Positions 25,929-34,592 are shown, numbered from the stretch's first letter. The stretch is 64,000 nucleotides of DNA from Brotaphodocola faecis (GCF_040096075.1 NZ_JBBMFJ010000013.1:19845-83844), one strand, 5' to 3'. The notes: a model not told the origin generated them from the letters alone. Program-made: numbers and translations.

Positions 25929-26849
25929 ATGGATACCAAACAAATCGAATACATATTAAAAATCGCAGAGGAGAACAACATCACCAAGGCTGCGGAAAAA
26001 CTGTTCATCACCCAGTCTGCCTTAAACCAGCAGCTTTTAAAGCTGGAAAAAGAGCTGGGCACACCTCTGTTCCACCGATCACGCACCAACTGGCGCCTGA
26101 CGGAAGCCGGGGAAATTTATATTGAAGGTGCAAAAGCTGCTCTTCAGATTAAAAATACCACATACAACAGAATCTACGATGTTGTCAGTGCCCGCAAAGG
26201 CCATCTGACTATCGGCCTGACACCGGGACGGGGACTTCGCATGTTCACTGCCATTTACCCGGAGCTGCACCGCAGCTTTCCGAACCTGGATGTGCGCCCT
26301 ATCGAGATGCGGGTCCGGGCCCAGCAGGATGCCATTGCAAAAGGGGAGATTGATGTGGGTCTTATGACCCTCGCACAAAGGGATCAGACCAGCGATACCT
26401 ACTATCCGTTAAAGCGGGAGGAACTGGTACTGATCATCCCAACCGGGCATCCGCTGGCAGAAAAAGCCGCACCTTCCGGCGAACCACTGGCAACCCTGGA
26501 CCTGGCCGAGCTGCGCTATGAACCCTTTGTGCTGATGGACAAGACCTCCACCCTGCGTTCCTCCTGCGATCTGCTGTTTGAAAAAGCCGGTTTTGTCCCC
26601 AATATTCTGTTTGAAACCAACAATACCAGCGGTATTGCCGCCATGGTGCAGTCTACGCTGTGCTGCGGCATCATTCCACGCTATTATACGCTGGGACTCA
26701 CCGAGGGCGTTGCCTGCTTTTCCCTGCCGGAACGCCCTTCCTGGGAAATTGTCATTTCCTGCCAGAAAAATGGTTACTTAAACTCCGGTGCACGGGAATT
26801 CATTCGGCTCGCACGGGAATACTGGGAAAATTCAGCGCCATTATTTTAA
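25929..26849 (+). CDS. LysR-type transcriptional regulator 7
   Basis: A 306-residue LysR protein. The ATG at 25929 is preferred because GGGAGG (25917-25922) gives correct spacing; an upstream in-frame ATG has none. The HTH and first 50 residues are nearly identical to LysR 1, and many effector-domain stretches also match (for example TPGRGLRMFTAIYPELH against CPGRGLDMFTAIYPELH). It lies between gudD-like gene 2 (divergent) and the GntP gene (same strand, 187-bp gap), both of which carry the TAAGTAAAATTAA motif. It is therefore the best candidate for an aldarate-responsive activator. Confidence 0.93.
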   Translation: MDTKQIEYILKIAEENNITKAAEKLFITQSALNQQLLKLEKELGTPLFHRSRTNWRLTEAGEIYIEGAKAALQIKNTTYNRIYDVVSARKGHLTIGLTPGRGLRMFTAIYPELHRSFPNLDVRPIEMRVRAQQDAIAKGEIDVGLMTLAQRDQTSDTYYPLKREELVLIIPTGHPLAEKAAPSGEPLATLDLAELRYEPFVLMDKTSTLRSSCDLLFEKAGFVPNILFETNNTSGIAAMVQSTLCCGIIPRYYTLGLTEGVACFSLPERPSWEIVISCQKNGYLNSGAREFIRLAREYWENSAPLF

Positions 26850-26888
26850 GAAGAAATATTAATTATTTTAAGAGTTGGCTAAGTACAG

Positions 26889-26901
26889 TTAATTTTACTT
26901 A
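26889..26901. promoter_or_regulatory. Shared LysR-box motif, copy 3 (inverted)
   Basis: TTAATTTTACTTA, the reverse complement of TAAGTAAAATTAA, lies 136 bp upstream of the GntP start and just after LysR 7. It supports co-regulation of the permease with both gudD-like genes. Confidence 0.55.
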
Positions 26902-27036
26902 TGTATTATTTTTCGTTATAATGCCTCTTGTCATAATTTTATCACTTCGTTCGCAGCCTTGCAACAGAAGCTTTGCGAATGCATCCCCCATATTTGATGC
27001 ATACGAAGTGAACACATTACAGAAAGAGGTATGAAT

Positions 27037-28419
27037 ATGTCACATGAAACCCAGATGCTGCTTGGCCTGTTCTTAGGCATCGCGATCATGATTTTCCTGG
27101 TTATGAAGACCAAGACCCACACCTTCATCGCGCTGCTGCTTGCTGCACTGATCACAGGTCTGATCGGCAAAATGTCCCCGTCTGATGCCATTACCGCAAT
27201 CCAGGATGGCTTCGGAAACACCTTAAAAAGTACCGGTATCATCATCGGCCTCGGCGTTATGATGGGCGGTATCCTCGAAAAAACCGGCGCTGCAGAGCGT
27301 ATGGCCTACTCCTTCATCAAGAAAATCGGAAGCGGTAAAGAGGAGCTTGCCCTTGGTATCACCGGATGGCTGGTTTCCATCCCGGTTTTCGCGGATTCCG
27401 CAATCGTAATTTTCGCGCCGTTATGTAAGGCAATGTCCCGCGTAACCGGTAAATCCGTTATCGCTCTGGCTCTGGCTCTGGCCTGCGGCCTGCAGTGTAC
27501 CCACGTAATGGTTCCGCCGACTCCGGGTCCGTTAACTGCAGCCGGAATGATGGGCGTAGATGTTGGTCAGATGATCATCGCAGGTGCCCTGATGTCTGTT
27601 CCGATCCTCATTGCGGCTCTGCTGTATGCACACTGGGTCGGCAAAAAGATCTACCAGATCCCGCGTGAGGATGGTACTTACGACCGCAAGGAGTTCAAAA
27701 AAGAGTACTTAAAATCCATGGATCAGTTAGATGAGATCATGGGCAGCAAACAGCTTCCGGGCCTGGGCGAATCCCTTGCTCCGATCCTGATCCCGCTGGT
27801 ACTCATCCTGAGCAAGACCGTTTGCGATTTCGTAGGCGTTGACAAAGAAAGCTTCATCTACAGCATCATTACCCTGGTAGGTTCCCCGATCGTAGCACTT
27901 GCTCTTGGTACCACCATTGCTGTTTACGGCATCGGTAAAGATATCCCGAAGGATAAGCTGATGAACATCATGGGTGACAGCATCAAGGATACCGGTATGA
28001 TCATGCTGATCACCGGTGCAGGCGGCGCTCTTGGAAACATCATCAAAGTCAGCGGAATCGGCGATGTACTCGGTGCTACCGTAGTTTCCTGGCCGATCCC
28101 GGCTATCCTGATTCCGGTTCTGATCGGTGCCCTGATGCGTCTGGCTCTTGGTTCCGCAACCGTAGCAATCACCACCGCAGCATCCCTGACTGCTCCGCTC
28201 ATCACAACCCTGGGCTTAAATCCAGTTCTGCTGGCACAGGCTTCCTGTATCGGCGCGATCGCATTCAGCTACTTCAACGACAGTGGCTTCTGGGTATTCA
28301 ATGGTATGTTCGGCTTAACTGAGATCAAAGACCAGCTCCGCTGTAAGACAGCCGTATCCTTCGTCATGACAGGTGTCGGTATCGTAGAGCTGCTGATCTT
28401 AAATATGATCTGGAAATAA
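27037..28419 (+). CDS. GntP-family gluconate/sugar-acid:H+ symporter
   Basis: A 460-residue polytopic permease of the GntP family, with the conserved LACGLQCTHVMVPPTPGPLTA-type region in the first half, FADSAIVIFAPL before it, and RLALGSATVAITTAASL in the second. The start at 27037 is preferred to the in-frame ATG at 27031 because AGAGG then has eight-base spacing. Members import gluconate, glycerate or related sugar acids, so it probably feeds the dehydratases of this island. It lies downstream of LysR 7 with its own motif-bearing upstream region, and a strong terminator follows. Confidence 0.92.
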   Translation: MSHETQMLLGLFLGIAIMIFLVMKTKTHTFIALLLAALITGLIGKMSPSDAITAIQDGFGNTLKSTGIIIGLGVMMGGILEKTGAAERMAYSFIKKIGSGKEELALGITGWLVSIPVFADSAIVIFAPLCKAMSRVTGKSVIALALALACGLQCTHVMVPPTPGPLTAAGMMGVDVGQMIIAGALMSVPILIAALLYAHWVGKKIYQIPREDGTYDRKEFKKEYLKSMDQLDEIMGSKQLPGLGESLAPILIPLVLILSKTVCDFVGVDKESFIYSIITLVGSPIVALALGTTIAVYGIGKDIPKDKLMNIMGDSIKDTGMIMLITGAGGALGNIIKVSGIGDVLGATVVSWPIPAILIPVLIGALMRLALGSATVAITTAASLTAPLITTLGLNPVLLAQASCIGAIAFSYFNDSGFWVFNGMFGLTEIKDQLRCKTAVSFVMTGVGIVELLILNMIWK

Positions 28420-28440
28420 ACCTTACTTTATAATGAAGCA

Positions 28441-28490
28441 AAAAAGAACCTCGTCCGATGGAAACATATCCATCAGGCAAGGTTCTTTTT
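28441..28490 (+). terminator. Rho-independent terminator of the GntP gene
   Basis: AAAAAGAACCT pairs with AGGTTCTTTTT-type sequence with an inner GATGG/CCATC stem, followed by T residues. Confidence 0.85.
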
Positions 28491-28586
28491 TGTATCTTGT
28501 CATTTTCTATTCTTAGTAAGCAGCACGCACCGCAAAGCTTTTCCGTGCTCCGTCCGCCTTAAAGTCTTTCACCCTGTGACGCTCTT

Positions 28587-29888
28587 TTAAAGAAATGGCA
28601 GCTGACCGTCCTTGATCACCATTTTCAGGTCCAGGTCTTCATCCAACAGGACAATATCTGCCTTCTTTCCGGCGGAAATGGAACCATAGGTATCATAAAC
28701 ACCCAGACACCGGGCCGGGTTGGCTGTTGCGCAGGCCACTGCCGTTTCCAGCGGAATCTCCATGACCTTCACTACCGTGCGCATGCAGTCCATCAGATTG
28801 GTCACGGAACCGGCCAGCGCACCGCCATCCACCAATGTTGCCCGGTTTCCGTTCACGCTGACATCCAGGCCGCCCAGCGTGTAAGTACCGTCCGGCATTC
28901 CGGTGGCCCGCATGCTGTCACTGATCAGGATCATCCGGTCCGCTCCCATCATGGTAAAGGTGGCCCGCACCACTGCCGGATGAATGTGTACGTTGTCACA
29001 GATAATCTCAGCCATCACATGTTTGCTGTCTGCCACTGCACCAATAACGCCCGGAGCCCGATGGGTAAAGGCCGGCATGGCATTATACAGATGTACCGCA
29101 TGGTTCGCCCCGGCAGAGAATGCCGCCATGGCCGTATCATAATCTGCATTGGTATGCGCCAGGGAAATATTCACGGAATCTTTCATTTCCTGAATAAAAG
29201 CAACTGCCTCACTGCTCTCCTCCGGCGCAATGCCGATGAATTTCACCAGACCCTCTGATGCTTTCAGGAAACGTTTTGCAATCTCCACATTACAGGGAAC
29301 AATGTTTTTCTCATCCTGCGCACCCTTCTTGGCCGGACTGATGAAGGGGCCTTCCATATTCAGGCCGAGAAGATCTGCCTCCGGGAGTTCCAATTTTCCT
29401 TCTGGCATCCCGTCTGTTTCCTGTTCTGCCCTCTGCACATTTTGGCCTGCTGCCGCATTCATTGCCCTGTGTTCGTCCTGCGCCCGCTTATATGCCGCTG
29501 CATTCCGCAATATCTTCTCCAGCTCCTCCACCGGCAGCGTCATGGTAGCCGGAGCAATAGCCGTGACTCCAACTGAAGCCTCATACTGTGCAATCTTTTT
29601 CAGCGCCTCCGGCGTTCCATCGCAGACATCTGCCCCCACGCATCCATGGAAATGCAGGTCAATAAGACCCGGAATGGCATAAGCGCCTTCCCCATCCACC
29701 ACGACCTCTTCCGCTTCTTCGTCCTCCGGGAATCCGTTTCCTGAAGGCTCCGTTTCCGGAGCTTCTGCGGCAGTCTGTCTCTTCTCCCCATCTGCGCGTA
29801 CCTCTGTGATCCGGTCTCCCAGAACCACGATTTCTCCAGGTACAAATTTCTGTTCTTCTGTGTAAACCTTTACATTTTTAATGATCAT
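28587..29888 (-). CDS. nagA: N-acetylglucosamine-6-phosphate deacetylase
   Basis: A 433-residue amidohydrolase that deacetylates GlcNAc-6-phosphate to glucosamine-6-phosphate. Visible motifs: DLHFHGC, NMEGPFISP (metal-binding Glu), SLAHTNADYD, NHAVHLYNAM (metal-binding His) and ISDSMRATG (catalytic Asp). The protein is about 45 residues longer than typical NagA because of two inserts. One is a very acidic stretch at about 35-62 rich in Glu/Pro; the other is a charged segment at about 133-170 before the NMEGPF strand. Neither contains active-site residues. It is divergent from nagB with 152 bp between. Confidence 0.93.
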   Translation of the reverse strand: MIIKNVKVYTEEQKFVPGEIVVLGDRITEVRADGEKRQTAAEAPETEPSGNGFPEDEEAEEVVVDGEGAYAIPGLIDLHFHGCVGADVCDGTPEALKKIAQYEASVGVTAIAPATMTLPVEELEKILRNAAAYKRAQDEHRAMNAAAGQNVQRAEQETDGMPEGKLELPEADLLGLNMEGPFISPAKKGAQDEKNIVPCNVEIAKRFLKASEGLVKFIGIAPEESSEAVAFIQEMKDSVNISLAHTNADYDTAMAAFSAGANHAVHLYNAMPAFTHRAPGVIGAVADSKHVMAEIICDNVHIHPAVVRATFTMMGADRMILISDSMRATGMPDGTYTLGGLDVSVNGNRATLVDGGALAGSVTNLMDCMRTVVKVMEIPLETAVACATANPARCLGVYDTYGSISAGKKADIVLLDEDLDLKMVIKDGQLPFL

Positions 29889-29936
29889 GCGTATGCACCC
29901 CCTATGGGCGTAGTATAGTTGACTCTGGGCAGAATT

Positions 29937-29970
29937 ACAATAGTTTTTGCTGAACTGTTTTTTCTATTGT
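29937..29970. promoter_or_regulatory. Inverted repeat in the nagA/nagB divergent promoter region
   Basis: ACAATAG-N20-CTATTGT between the divergent nag genes. The position suits joint control by an amino-sugar repressor, but the sequence is not recognised as a known NagR/NagC operator. Confidence 0.35.
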
Positions 29971-30040
29971 ATTTCCGCAGAAAACCGATATACTTAAGGT
30001 GGAAGGGGTATTTTACAATAATAAGGGGGTATTACTTACT

Positions 30041-30772
30041 ATGAACATCTGCAAAGCAAAAAACTATCAGGACATGAGCCGCAAAGCGGCCAACATCATC
30101 TCCGCACAGGTTATCATGAAACCGCACTGTGTATTAGGCCTGGCTACCGGCTCTTCCCCGATCGGCACCTACAAACAGCTTATTGAGTGGTACAACAAGG
30201 GCGATCTGGATTTTGCCCGGGTTATGAGCATCAACCTGGATGAATACAAGGGATTAAGCCCGGAAAACCCGCAGAGCTACCGCTATTTTATGAACACCAA
30301 CCTGTTCGACCATATCAATATTGATAAAGCCCGCACCTTTGTGCCAAACGGTCTGGAACCGGACCCGGAAAAAGCATGTGCGGAATATGAAGAGATCATC
30401 CGCAAGTCCGGCGGCATAGACTTACAGCTTCTCGGACTTGGCCGCAACGGCCACATCGGTTTCAACGAACCGGCAGACGCCTTTGCCCGCGAAACCCACT
30501 GCGTCAACCTGACCGAAAGCACCATTGATGCCAACAAGCGCTTCTTCGAGTCTGAAGACGATGTTCCGAGACAGGCCTACACCATGGGCATCGGAAGCAT
30601 CATGAAGGCCAGGAAGATTCTGGTGGTAGTCAGCGGCGAAGACAAAGCCGACGCCTTAAAAGCCACCATCTGCGGACCTATCACTCCGCAGGTACCGGCA
30701 TCGATCCTGCAGCTGCATAATGATGTCACGATTGTGGCAGATGAAGCGGCCTTAAGTAAAATGGATATCTAA
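30041..30772 (+). CDS. nagB: Glucosamine-6-phosphate deaminase
   Basis: A 243-residue enzyme converting glucosamine-6-phosphate to fructose-6-phosphate and ammonia. It contains the signature LGLGRNGHIGFNEPAD, plus LGLATGSSPIGTYKQL and MSINLDEYKGL. The ATG at 30041 has AAGGGGG upstream. An earlier in-frame ATG is disregarded because NagB proteins start close to here. The gene is divergent from nagA, which acts just before it in the pathway. The 500-bp fold-back element begins 26 bp after its stop. Confidence 0.95.
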   Translation: MNICKAKNYQDMSRKAANIISAQVIMKPHCVLGLATGSSPIGTYKQLIEWYNKGDLDFARVMSINLDEYKGLSPENPQSYRYFMNTNLFDHINIDKARTFVPNGLEPDPEKACAEYEEIIRKSGGIDLQLLGLGRNGHIGFNEPADAFARETHCVNLTESTIDANKRFFESEDDVPRQAYTMGIGSIMKARKILVVVSGEDKADALKATICGPITPQVPASILQLHNDVTIVADEAALSKMDI

Positions 30773-30798
30773 ATAACAATTAAATCATGTTCATGAAA

Positions 30799-30984
30799 GG
30801 TCCGAAGCAGGCCGGGGCGGTATCCCGCTGCGCAAAATAGAAGTGCCGTGTTCGGACGATGTGGCTGACAGCCGTTTGCGGATAGTCGGACAAGATGTCC
30901 GCCTCCCGAAAACGTCAGTCGCCACATAGCCGGACACATTGCACTTCTATTTATGCTACGCAGGATACCGTCCTGGCCTGCTTC
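30799..30984 (+). ncRNA. Arm 1: candidate structured RNA downstream of nagB
   Basis: A self-complementary unit. The outer stem pairs GAAGCAGGCC with GGCCTGCTTC, then GGTATCC with GGATACC, then AAATAGAAGTGC with GCACTTCTATTT. A 90-nt core (30848-30937) is closed by GTGTTCGG/CCGGACAC, then ATGTGGC/GCCACAT and CGTTT/AAACG, with a terminal GGACA-AGA-TGTCC hairpin. TTCGGAC in the core can alternatively pair with GTCCGAA at the 5' end. It would be transcribed as the 3' tail of the nagB message. The call as RNA rests on compensatory changes relative to arm 2. Confidence 0.55.
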
Positions 30985-31114
30985 TGCTTTCCTGGCTATT
31001 CTACGGTAATAAAAAACACAACCAGAATGGTACTGGTAAAAAGCTGGAAATCATGGCTTTTATCAATACCGTTCTGGCTGATTTTATTTCTCTCGTAGCG
31101 GAGCCAATACAGTA

Positions 31115-31298
31115 GAAGCCGGTTATCCCGGCATTCCGCGGAGCAAAATATGGGTATACGTGTCCGGCTATGCAGCGACTGGTGTTTGAGGAAGGCGGAC
31201 ATCTTGTCCGACTATCCGCAAACAGCTGTCAGCTGCATCGTCCGAACACAATACCCATATTTTGCGCAGCGGTATGCCGGGATTACCGGCTTCGGACC
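31115..31298 (-). ncRNA. Arm 2: candidate structured RNA downstream of pflA
   Basis: The inverted partner of arm 1, read on the - strand as the tail of the pflA message. Its 90-nt core (31160-31249) matches arm 1 at 80 of 90 positions by hand count. Six of the ten differences form three compensatory pairs (ATGTGGC/GCCACAT becomes ATGCAGC/GCTGCAT, and CGTTT/AAACG becomes TGTTT/AAACA). The outer stem differs almost completely from arm 1 yet still pairs (CCGGT..ATCCCGGCAT with ATGCCGGGAT..ACCGG, and AAAATATGGGTAT with ATACCCATATTTT). Confidence 0.55.
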
Positions 31299-31308
31299 TA
31301 TATTGGTT

Positions 31309-32064
31309 TTAATCCGCTTTCCTGATCCCCAGAATCTTCTCCGCCCGCTCCACTTCTTCTTTTGTCGGAGCCGGTACGCCCTCCAGCGTATACGGGATTC
31401 CCAGGTTCTGCCACTTAAACAGTCCCAGACTGTGATACGGCAGTATTTCTACCTTTTTCACGGTCTTTAACTCGTCAAGCATACTGCGCATGGCCTTAAG
31501 ATCATCTTCCTGATCGGTGAGCCCAGGTACCAGCACATGGCGGATCCACATATCTTTTCCGGTGTCGGAAAGATACCTTGCCAGATCCAGAATGTTGTCA
31601 TTCGCAACACCCGTCAATTCTTTATGGCGCACGCCGTCCATCTCTTTGAAATCCAGCATGACCAGATCCGTCAGCTCCATTAATTTCCGGAACTTACCAA
31701 AGAACGGCTCTTCCCTGGTGAAGGGATTGCCTGCGGTATCCAGTGTGGTGTGAATGCCTTTTGCCTTTGCCAGTGCAAAGAACTCCAGCAGGAAATCGAT
31801 CTGCAGAAGCGGCTCGCCTCCGCTGACGGTAATACCGCCATTGTTCTTCCAGTAGGTGCGGTAGCGGTAAACCCGGTTAAACAGATCCTTCGCGCTCCAC
31901 TCCTCGCCGCCAGACATGCTCCAGGTCTCCGGATTGTGGCAGTAACGGCAGCGCATGCGGCAGCCCTGCAAAAATACAACGGTGCGGACGCCCGGTCCGT
32001 CTACCAGACCAAAGGTTTCCAGGGAATGCACGTGACCCACCAGTGCTTTTTTCTCGGTATCCAT
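31309..32064 (-). CDS. pflA: Pyruvate formate-lyase activating enzyme (radical SAM)
   Basis: A 251-residue radical SAM enzyme with the CxxxCxxC cluster at Cys35, Cys39 and Cys42 (GCRMRCRYCHN), GGEPLLQ and a SAM-binding GxIxGxxE-type region. It generates the glycyl radical on PflB, encoded 275 bp upstream on the same strand. AGGAGG precedes the start. The gap between pflB and pflA contains a hairpin that may reduce pflA expression relative to pflB, as expected for a catalytic activase. Confidence 0.95.
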   Translation of the reverse strand: MDTEKKALVGHVHSLETFGLVDGPGVRTVVFLQGCRMRCRYCHNPETWSMSGGEEWSAKDLFNRVYRYRTYWKNNGGITVSGGEPLLQIDFLLEFFALAKAKGIHTTLDTAGNPFTREEPFFGKFRKLMELTDLVMLDFKEMDGVRHKELTGVANDNILDLARYLSDTGKDMWIRHVLVPGLTDQEDDLKAMRSMLDELKTVKKVEILPYHSLGLFKWQNLGIPYTLEGVPAPTKEEVERAEKILGIRKAD

Positions 32065-32165
32065 GAACTCAACCTCCTGATTTTCTATATCTCTTCGTTA
32101 AACAATGTTTCTTTTCCGTTTTATTTTGAAATCTGATCTCCAGGAATTACCCTGAAAATCAGAAA

Positions 32166-32215
32166 ACACTCCGGTCTGGAGCCAAGGAAAACGTTCCATG
32201 ACTCCGCCGGAGTGT
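32166..32215 (-). terminator. Hairpin between pflB and pflA (weak terminator or attenuator)
   Basis: ACACTCCGG pairs with CCGGAGTGT around a long loop. On the - strand it is followed by GTGTTTTCTGATTTTC. It may partly terminate transcription after pflB. Confidence 0.5.
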
Positions 32216-32339
32216 CTTTCCATATCATTCAGGAAACACGCCGGTGACGCGTTTTCTGTCTGCTGCGGATCCACTCCATAAAACAGTTTCTGCTTTTTGC
32301 AGCGAATCCATTCAGCTGTATCGGACGTTTGTCCGTAAA

Positions 32340-34592
32340 TTACATGGCAGCGTGGCAGGTTCTGGAGATTACATCCATCTGCTGCTCTCTGGTTAAGTCG
32401 ATGAACTTAACTGCATAACCGGATACACGGATGGTGAAGTTTGCGTACTCCTCTTTCTCCGGATGCTCCATAGCATCGATCAGCTTCTCGGTACCAAATA
32501 CGTTTACGTTTAAGTGGTGAGCGCCCTGATCGAAGTATCCGTCCATAACCTGTACCAGGTTGTCAATACGCTCCTGAGCGTCGTGGCCCAGTGCATCCGG
32601 GTTGATGGTCTGGGTATTGGAGATACCATCCAGAGCCCACTCGTACGGAAGCTTTGCAACAGAGTTCAGGGAAGCCAGAAGACCGCTCTTCTCTGCGCCG
32701 TAGGATGGGTTTGCACCAGGAGATAACGGCTCGCCTGCTCTTCTTCCGTCTGGCATGTTACCGGTTGCCTTACCATATACAACGTTAGAGGTAATGGTCA
32801 GGATAGAGGTAGTAGCCTCGGAATTTCTGTAGGTGTGGCGTTTCTTTAACTTCTCAAGGAAGGTCTTTAACAGCCATACAGCGATGTCATCTGCACGGTC
32901 ATCATCGTTACCGTAACGCGGGAAGTCACCCTCGGTCTCGAAGTCCATGATCATGCCTTCCTCATCACGGATAGCCTTTACCTTAGCGTACTTGATTGCG
33001 CTTAAGGAGTCAACTACGTGAGAGAAACCAGCAATACCGGTTGCGAAGGTACGGCGAACGTCGGTATCGATCAGAGCCATCTCAGCTGCCTCATAGAAGT
33101 ATTTATCATGCATGTACTGGATCAGGTTTAAGGTATTTACATACAGACCTGCCAGCCAGTCCATCATAACATCGTATTTCTTAATAACCTCATCGTAGTC
33201 AAGATACTCGGAGGTGATCGGTCTTAACTCCGGACCAACCTGCTCTCTGCTCTTCATGTCGCGGCCGCCGTTCATAGCGTACAGCAGGCACTTAGCCAGG
33301 TTTGCGCGTGCGCCGAAGAACTGCATCTCTTTACCAGTCTGGGTAGCAGATACGCAGCAGCAGATGGAGTAGTCATCGCCCCATACCGGCTTCATCACGT
33401 CATCGTTCTCGTACTGAACAGAGCTGGTGTTGATGGAGATGTGCGCTGCATACTTCTTGAAGTTCATCGGCAGAGCGGAGGAGTACAGAACAGTCATGTT
33501 CGGCTCCGGGCTCGGTCCCATGTTCTCTAAAGTGTGCAGGAAACGATAGTCGGTCTTGGTTACCATAGAACGGCCATCTACGCCGATACCGCCGACTTCC
33601 AGGGTAGCCCATACTGGGTCACCGGAGAACAGCTGGTTGTAAGACGGGATTCTTGCGAACTTCACCATACGGAATTTCATTACCAGATGGTCGATCAGCT
33701 CCTGTGCCTCAGCCTCGGTAAGGGTACCGTTCTCAAGGTCACGCTCAATGTAAATATCAAGGAAGGTAGAGATACGGCCAACGCTCATTGCAGCACCGTT
33801 CTGGGTTTTAACTGCGGACAGATATCCGAAGTACAGCCACTGAACAGCCTCTTTTGCGGTCTTAGCCGGCTGGGAAATATCGTAGCCGTAAGACTGAGCC
33901 ATAACCTTCATATCCTTCAGAGCCTTGATCTGCATGGACAGCTCTTCTCTCTGGCGGATGATGTCGTCGGTCATGGTGCCATCGCCACAGTTAGCGAAAT
34001 CATTCTGCTTCTCCTGGATCAGGAAATCGATACCGTACAGAGCAACACGACGGTAGTCGCCTACGATACGTCCACGGCCGTAGGTATCCGGAAGACCGGT
34101 AATGATCTTGTTGTGACGAGCCTTCTTCATCTCAGGAGTGTAAGCATCAAATACGCCCTGATTGTGGGTGCGGCAGTACTCGGTGAAGATCTTGTGAAGC
34201 TCCGGATCCGGCTCATAACCGTAGTTCTGGCAAGCCTGCTCAGCCATCTTGATACCGCCATACGGCATGAAAGCTCTCTTTAACGGCTTGTCGGTCTGAA
34301 GACCAACGATCTGCTCTAAGTCCTTATCAGCCTCGCTGATGTAGCCCGGGCCATGGGAAGTGATACCGGAAACGATGTGGGTATCCATATCCAGAACGCC
34401 ACCTTTTGCGCGCTCCTCTTTCTGCAGACCCTGCAGGATTCCCCACAGTTTGTCGGTAGCCTCAGTCGGGCCAGCCAGGAAAGACTCATCGCCGTCATAC
34501 GGCTTGTAGTTATGCTGGATAAAGTCACGGGTGTTTACTTCCTCTTTCCAGAGGCGGCCGTCAAATCCATTCCACTGATCAAAGTTAGTCAT
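32340..34592 (-). CDS. pflB: Formate C-acetyltransferase (pyruvate formate-lyase)
   Basis: A 750-residue glycyl radical enzyme converting pyruvate and CoA to acetyl-CoA and formate in anaerobic fermentation. The adjacent active-site cysteines are in SICCCVSATQTG (near residue 410), and the glycyl radical loop is RVSGYA with Gly725. Length is standard. AAGGAGG lies upstream of the start. Codon choice is strongly biased, as for an abundant enzyme. Its activase follows on the same strand. Confidence 0.97.
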   Translation of the reverse strand: MTNFDQWNGFDGRLWKEEVNTRDFIQHNYKPYDGDESFLAGPTEATDKLWGILQGLQKEERAKGGVLDMDTHIVSGITSHGPGYISEADKDLEQIVGLQTDKPLKRAFMPYGGIKMAEQACQNYGYEPDPELHKIFTEYCRTHNQGVFDAYTPEMKKARHNKIITGLPDTYGRGRIVGDYRRVALYGIDFLIQEKQNDFANCGDGTMTDDIIRQREELSMQIKALKDMKVMAQSYGYDISQPAKTAKEAVQWLYFGYLSAVKTQNGAAMSVGRISTFLDIYIERDLENGTLTEAEAQELIDHLVMKFRMVKFARIPSYNQLFSGDPVWATLEVGGIGVDGRSMVTKTDYRFLHTLENMGPSPEPNMTVLYSSALPMNFKKYAAHISINTSSVQYENDDVMKPVWGDDYSICCCVSATQTGKEMQFFGARANLAKCLLYAMNGGRDMKSREQVGPELRPITSEYLDYDEVIKKYDVMMDWLAGLYVNTLNLIQYMHDKYFYEAAEMALIDTDVRRTFATGIAGFSHVVDSLSAIKYAKVKAIRDEEGMIMDFETEGDFPRYGNDDDRADDIAVWLLKTFLEKLKKRHTYRNSEATTSILTITSNVVYGKATGNMPDGRRAGEPLSPGANPSYGAEKSGLLASLNSVAKLPYEWALDGISNTQTINPDALGHDAQERIDNLVQVMDGYFDQGAHHLNVNVFGTEKLIDAMEHPEKEEYANFTIRVSGYAVKFIDLTREQQMDVISRTCHAAM

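Larger units (their letters stand above)
30799..31298. repeat. 500-bp fold-back element between nagB and pflA
   Basis: An imperfect inverted repeat of exactly 500 bp with perfect 10-bp ends (GGTCCGAAGC at 30799-30808, GCTTCGGACC at 31289-31298). The two arms are in inverted orientation, each about 185 bp and each itself able to fold into a long hairpin. The centre (about 30986-31112) is also palindromic (CTACG/CGTAG at 31001-31005 and 31094-31098, with a CCAGAA/TTCTGG hairpin inside). It fills the space between the convergent nagB and pflA genes, starting 26 bp after one stop and ending 10 bp before the other. No gene, transposase or clear target duplication was seen. Confidence 0.85.

Noticed and set aside
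30895..31202. Short open frames within the fold-back element on both strands
   Set aside because: They start without ribosome sites and reflect the self-complementary DNA. The base changes preserve pairing, not codons.
30799..31298. Fold-back element as a retron, CRISPR or group II intron piece
   Set aside because: No reverse transcriptase, cas gene, spacer-repeat periodicity or intron domain V-like hairpin was found nearby.
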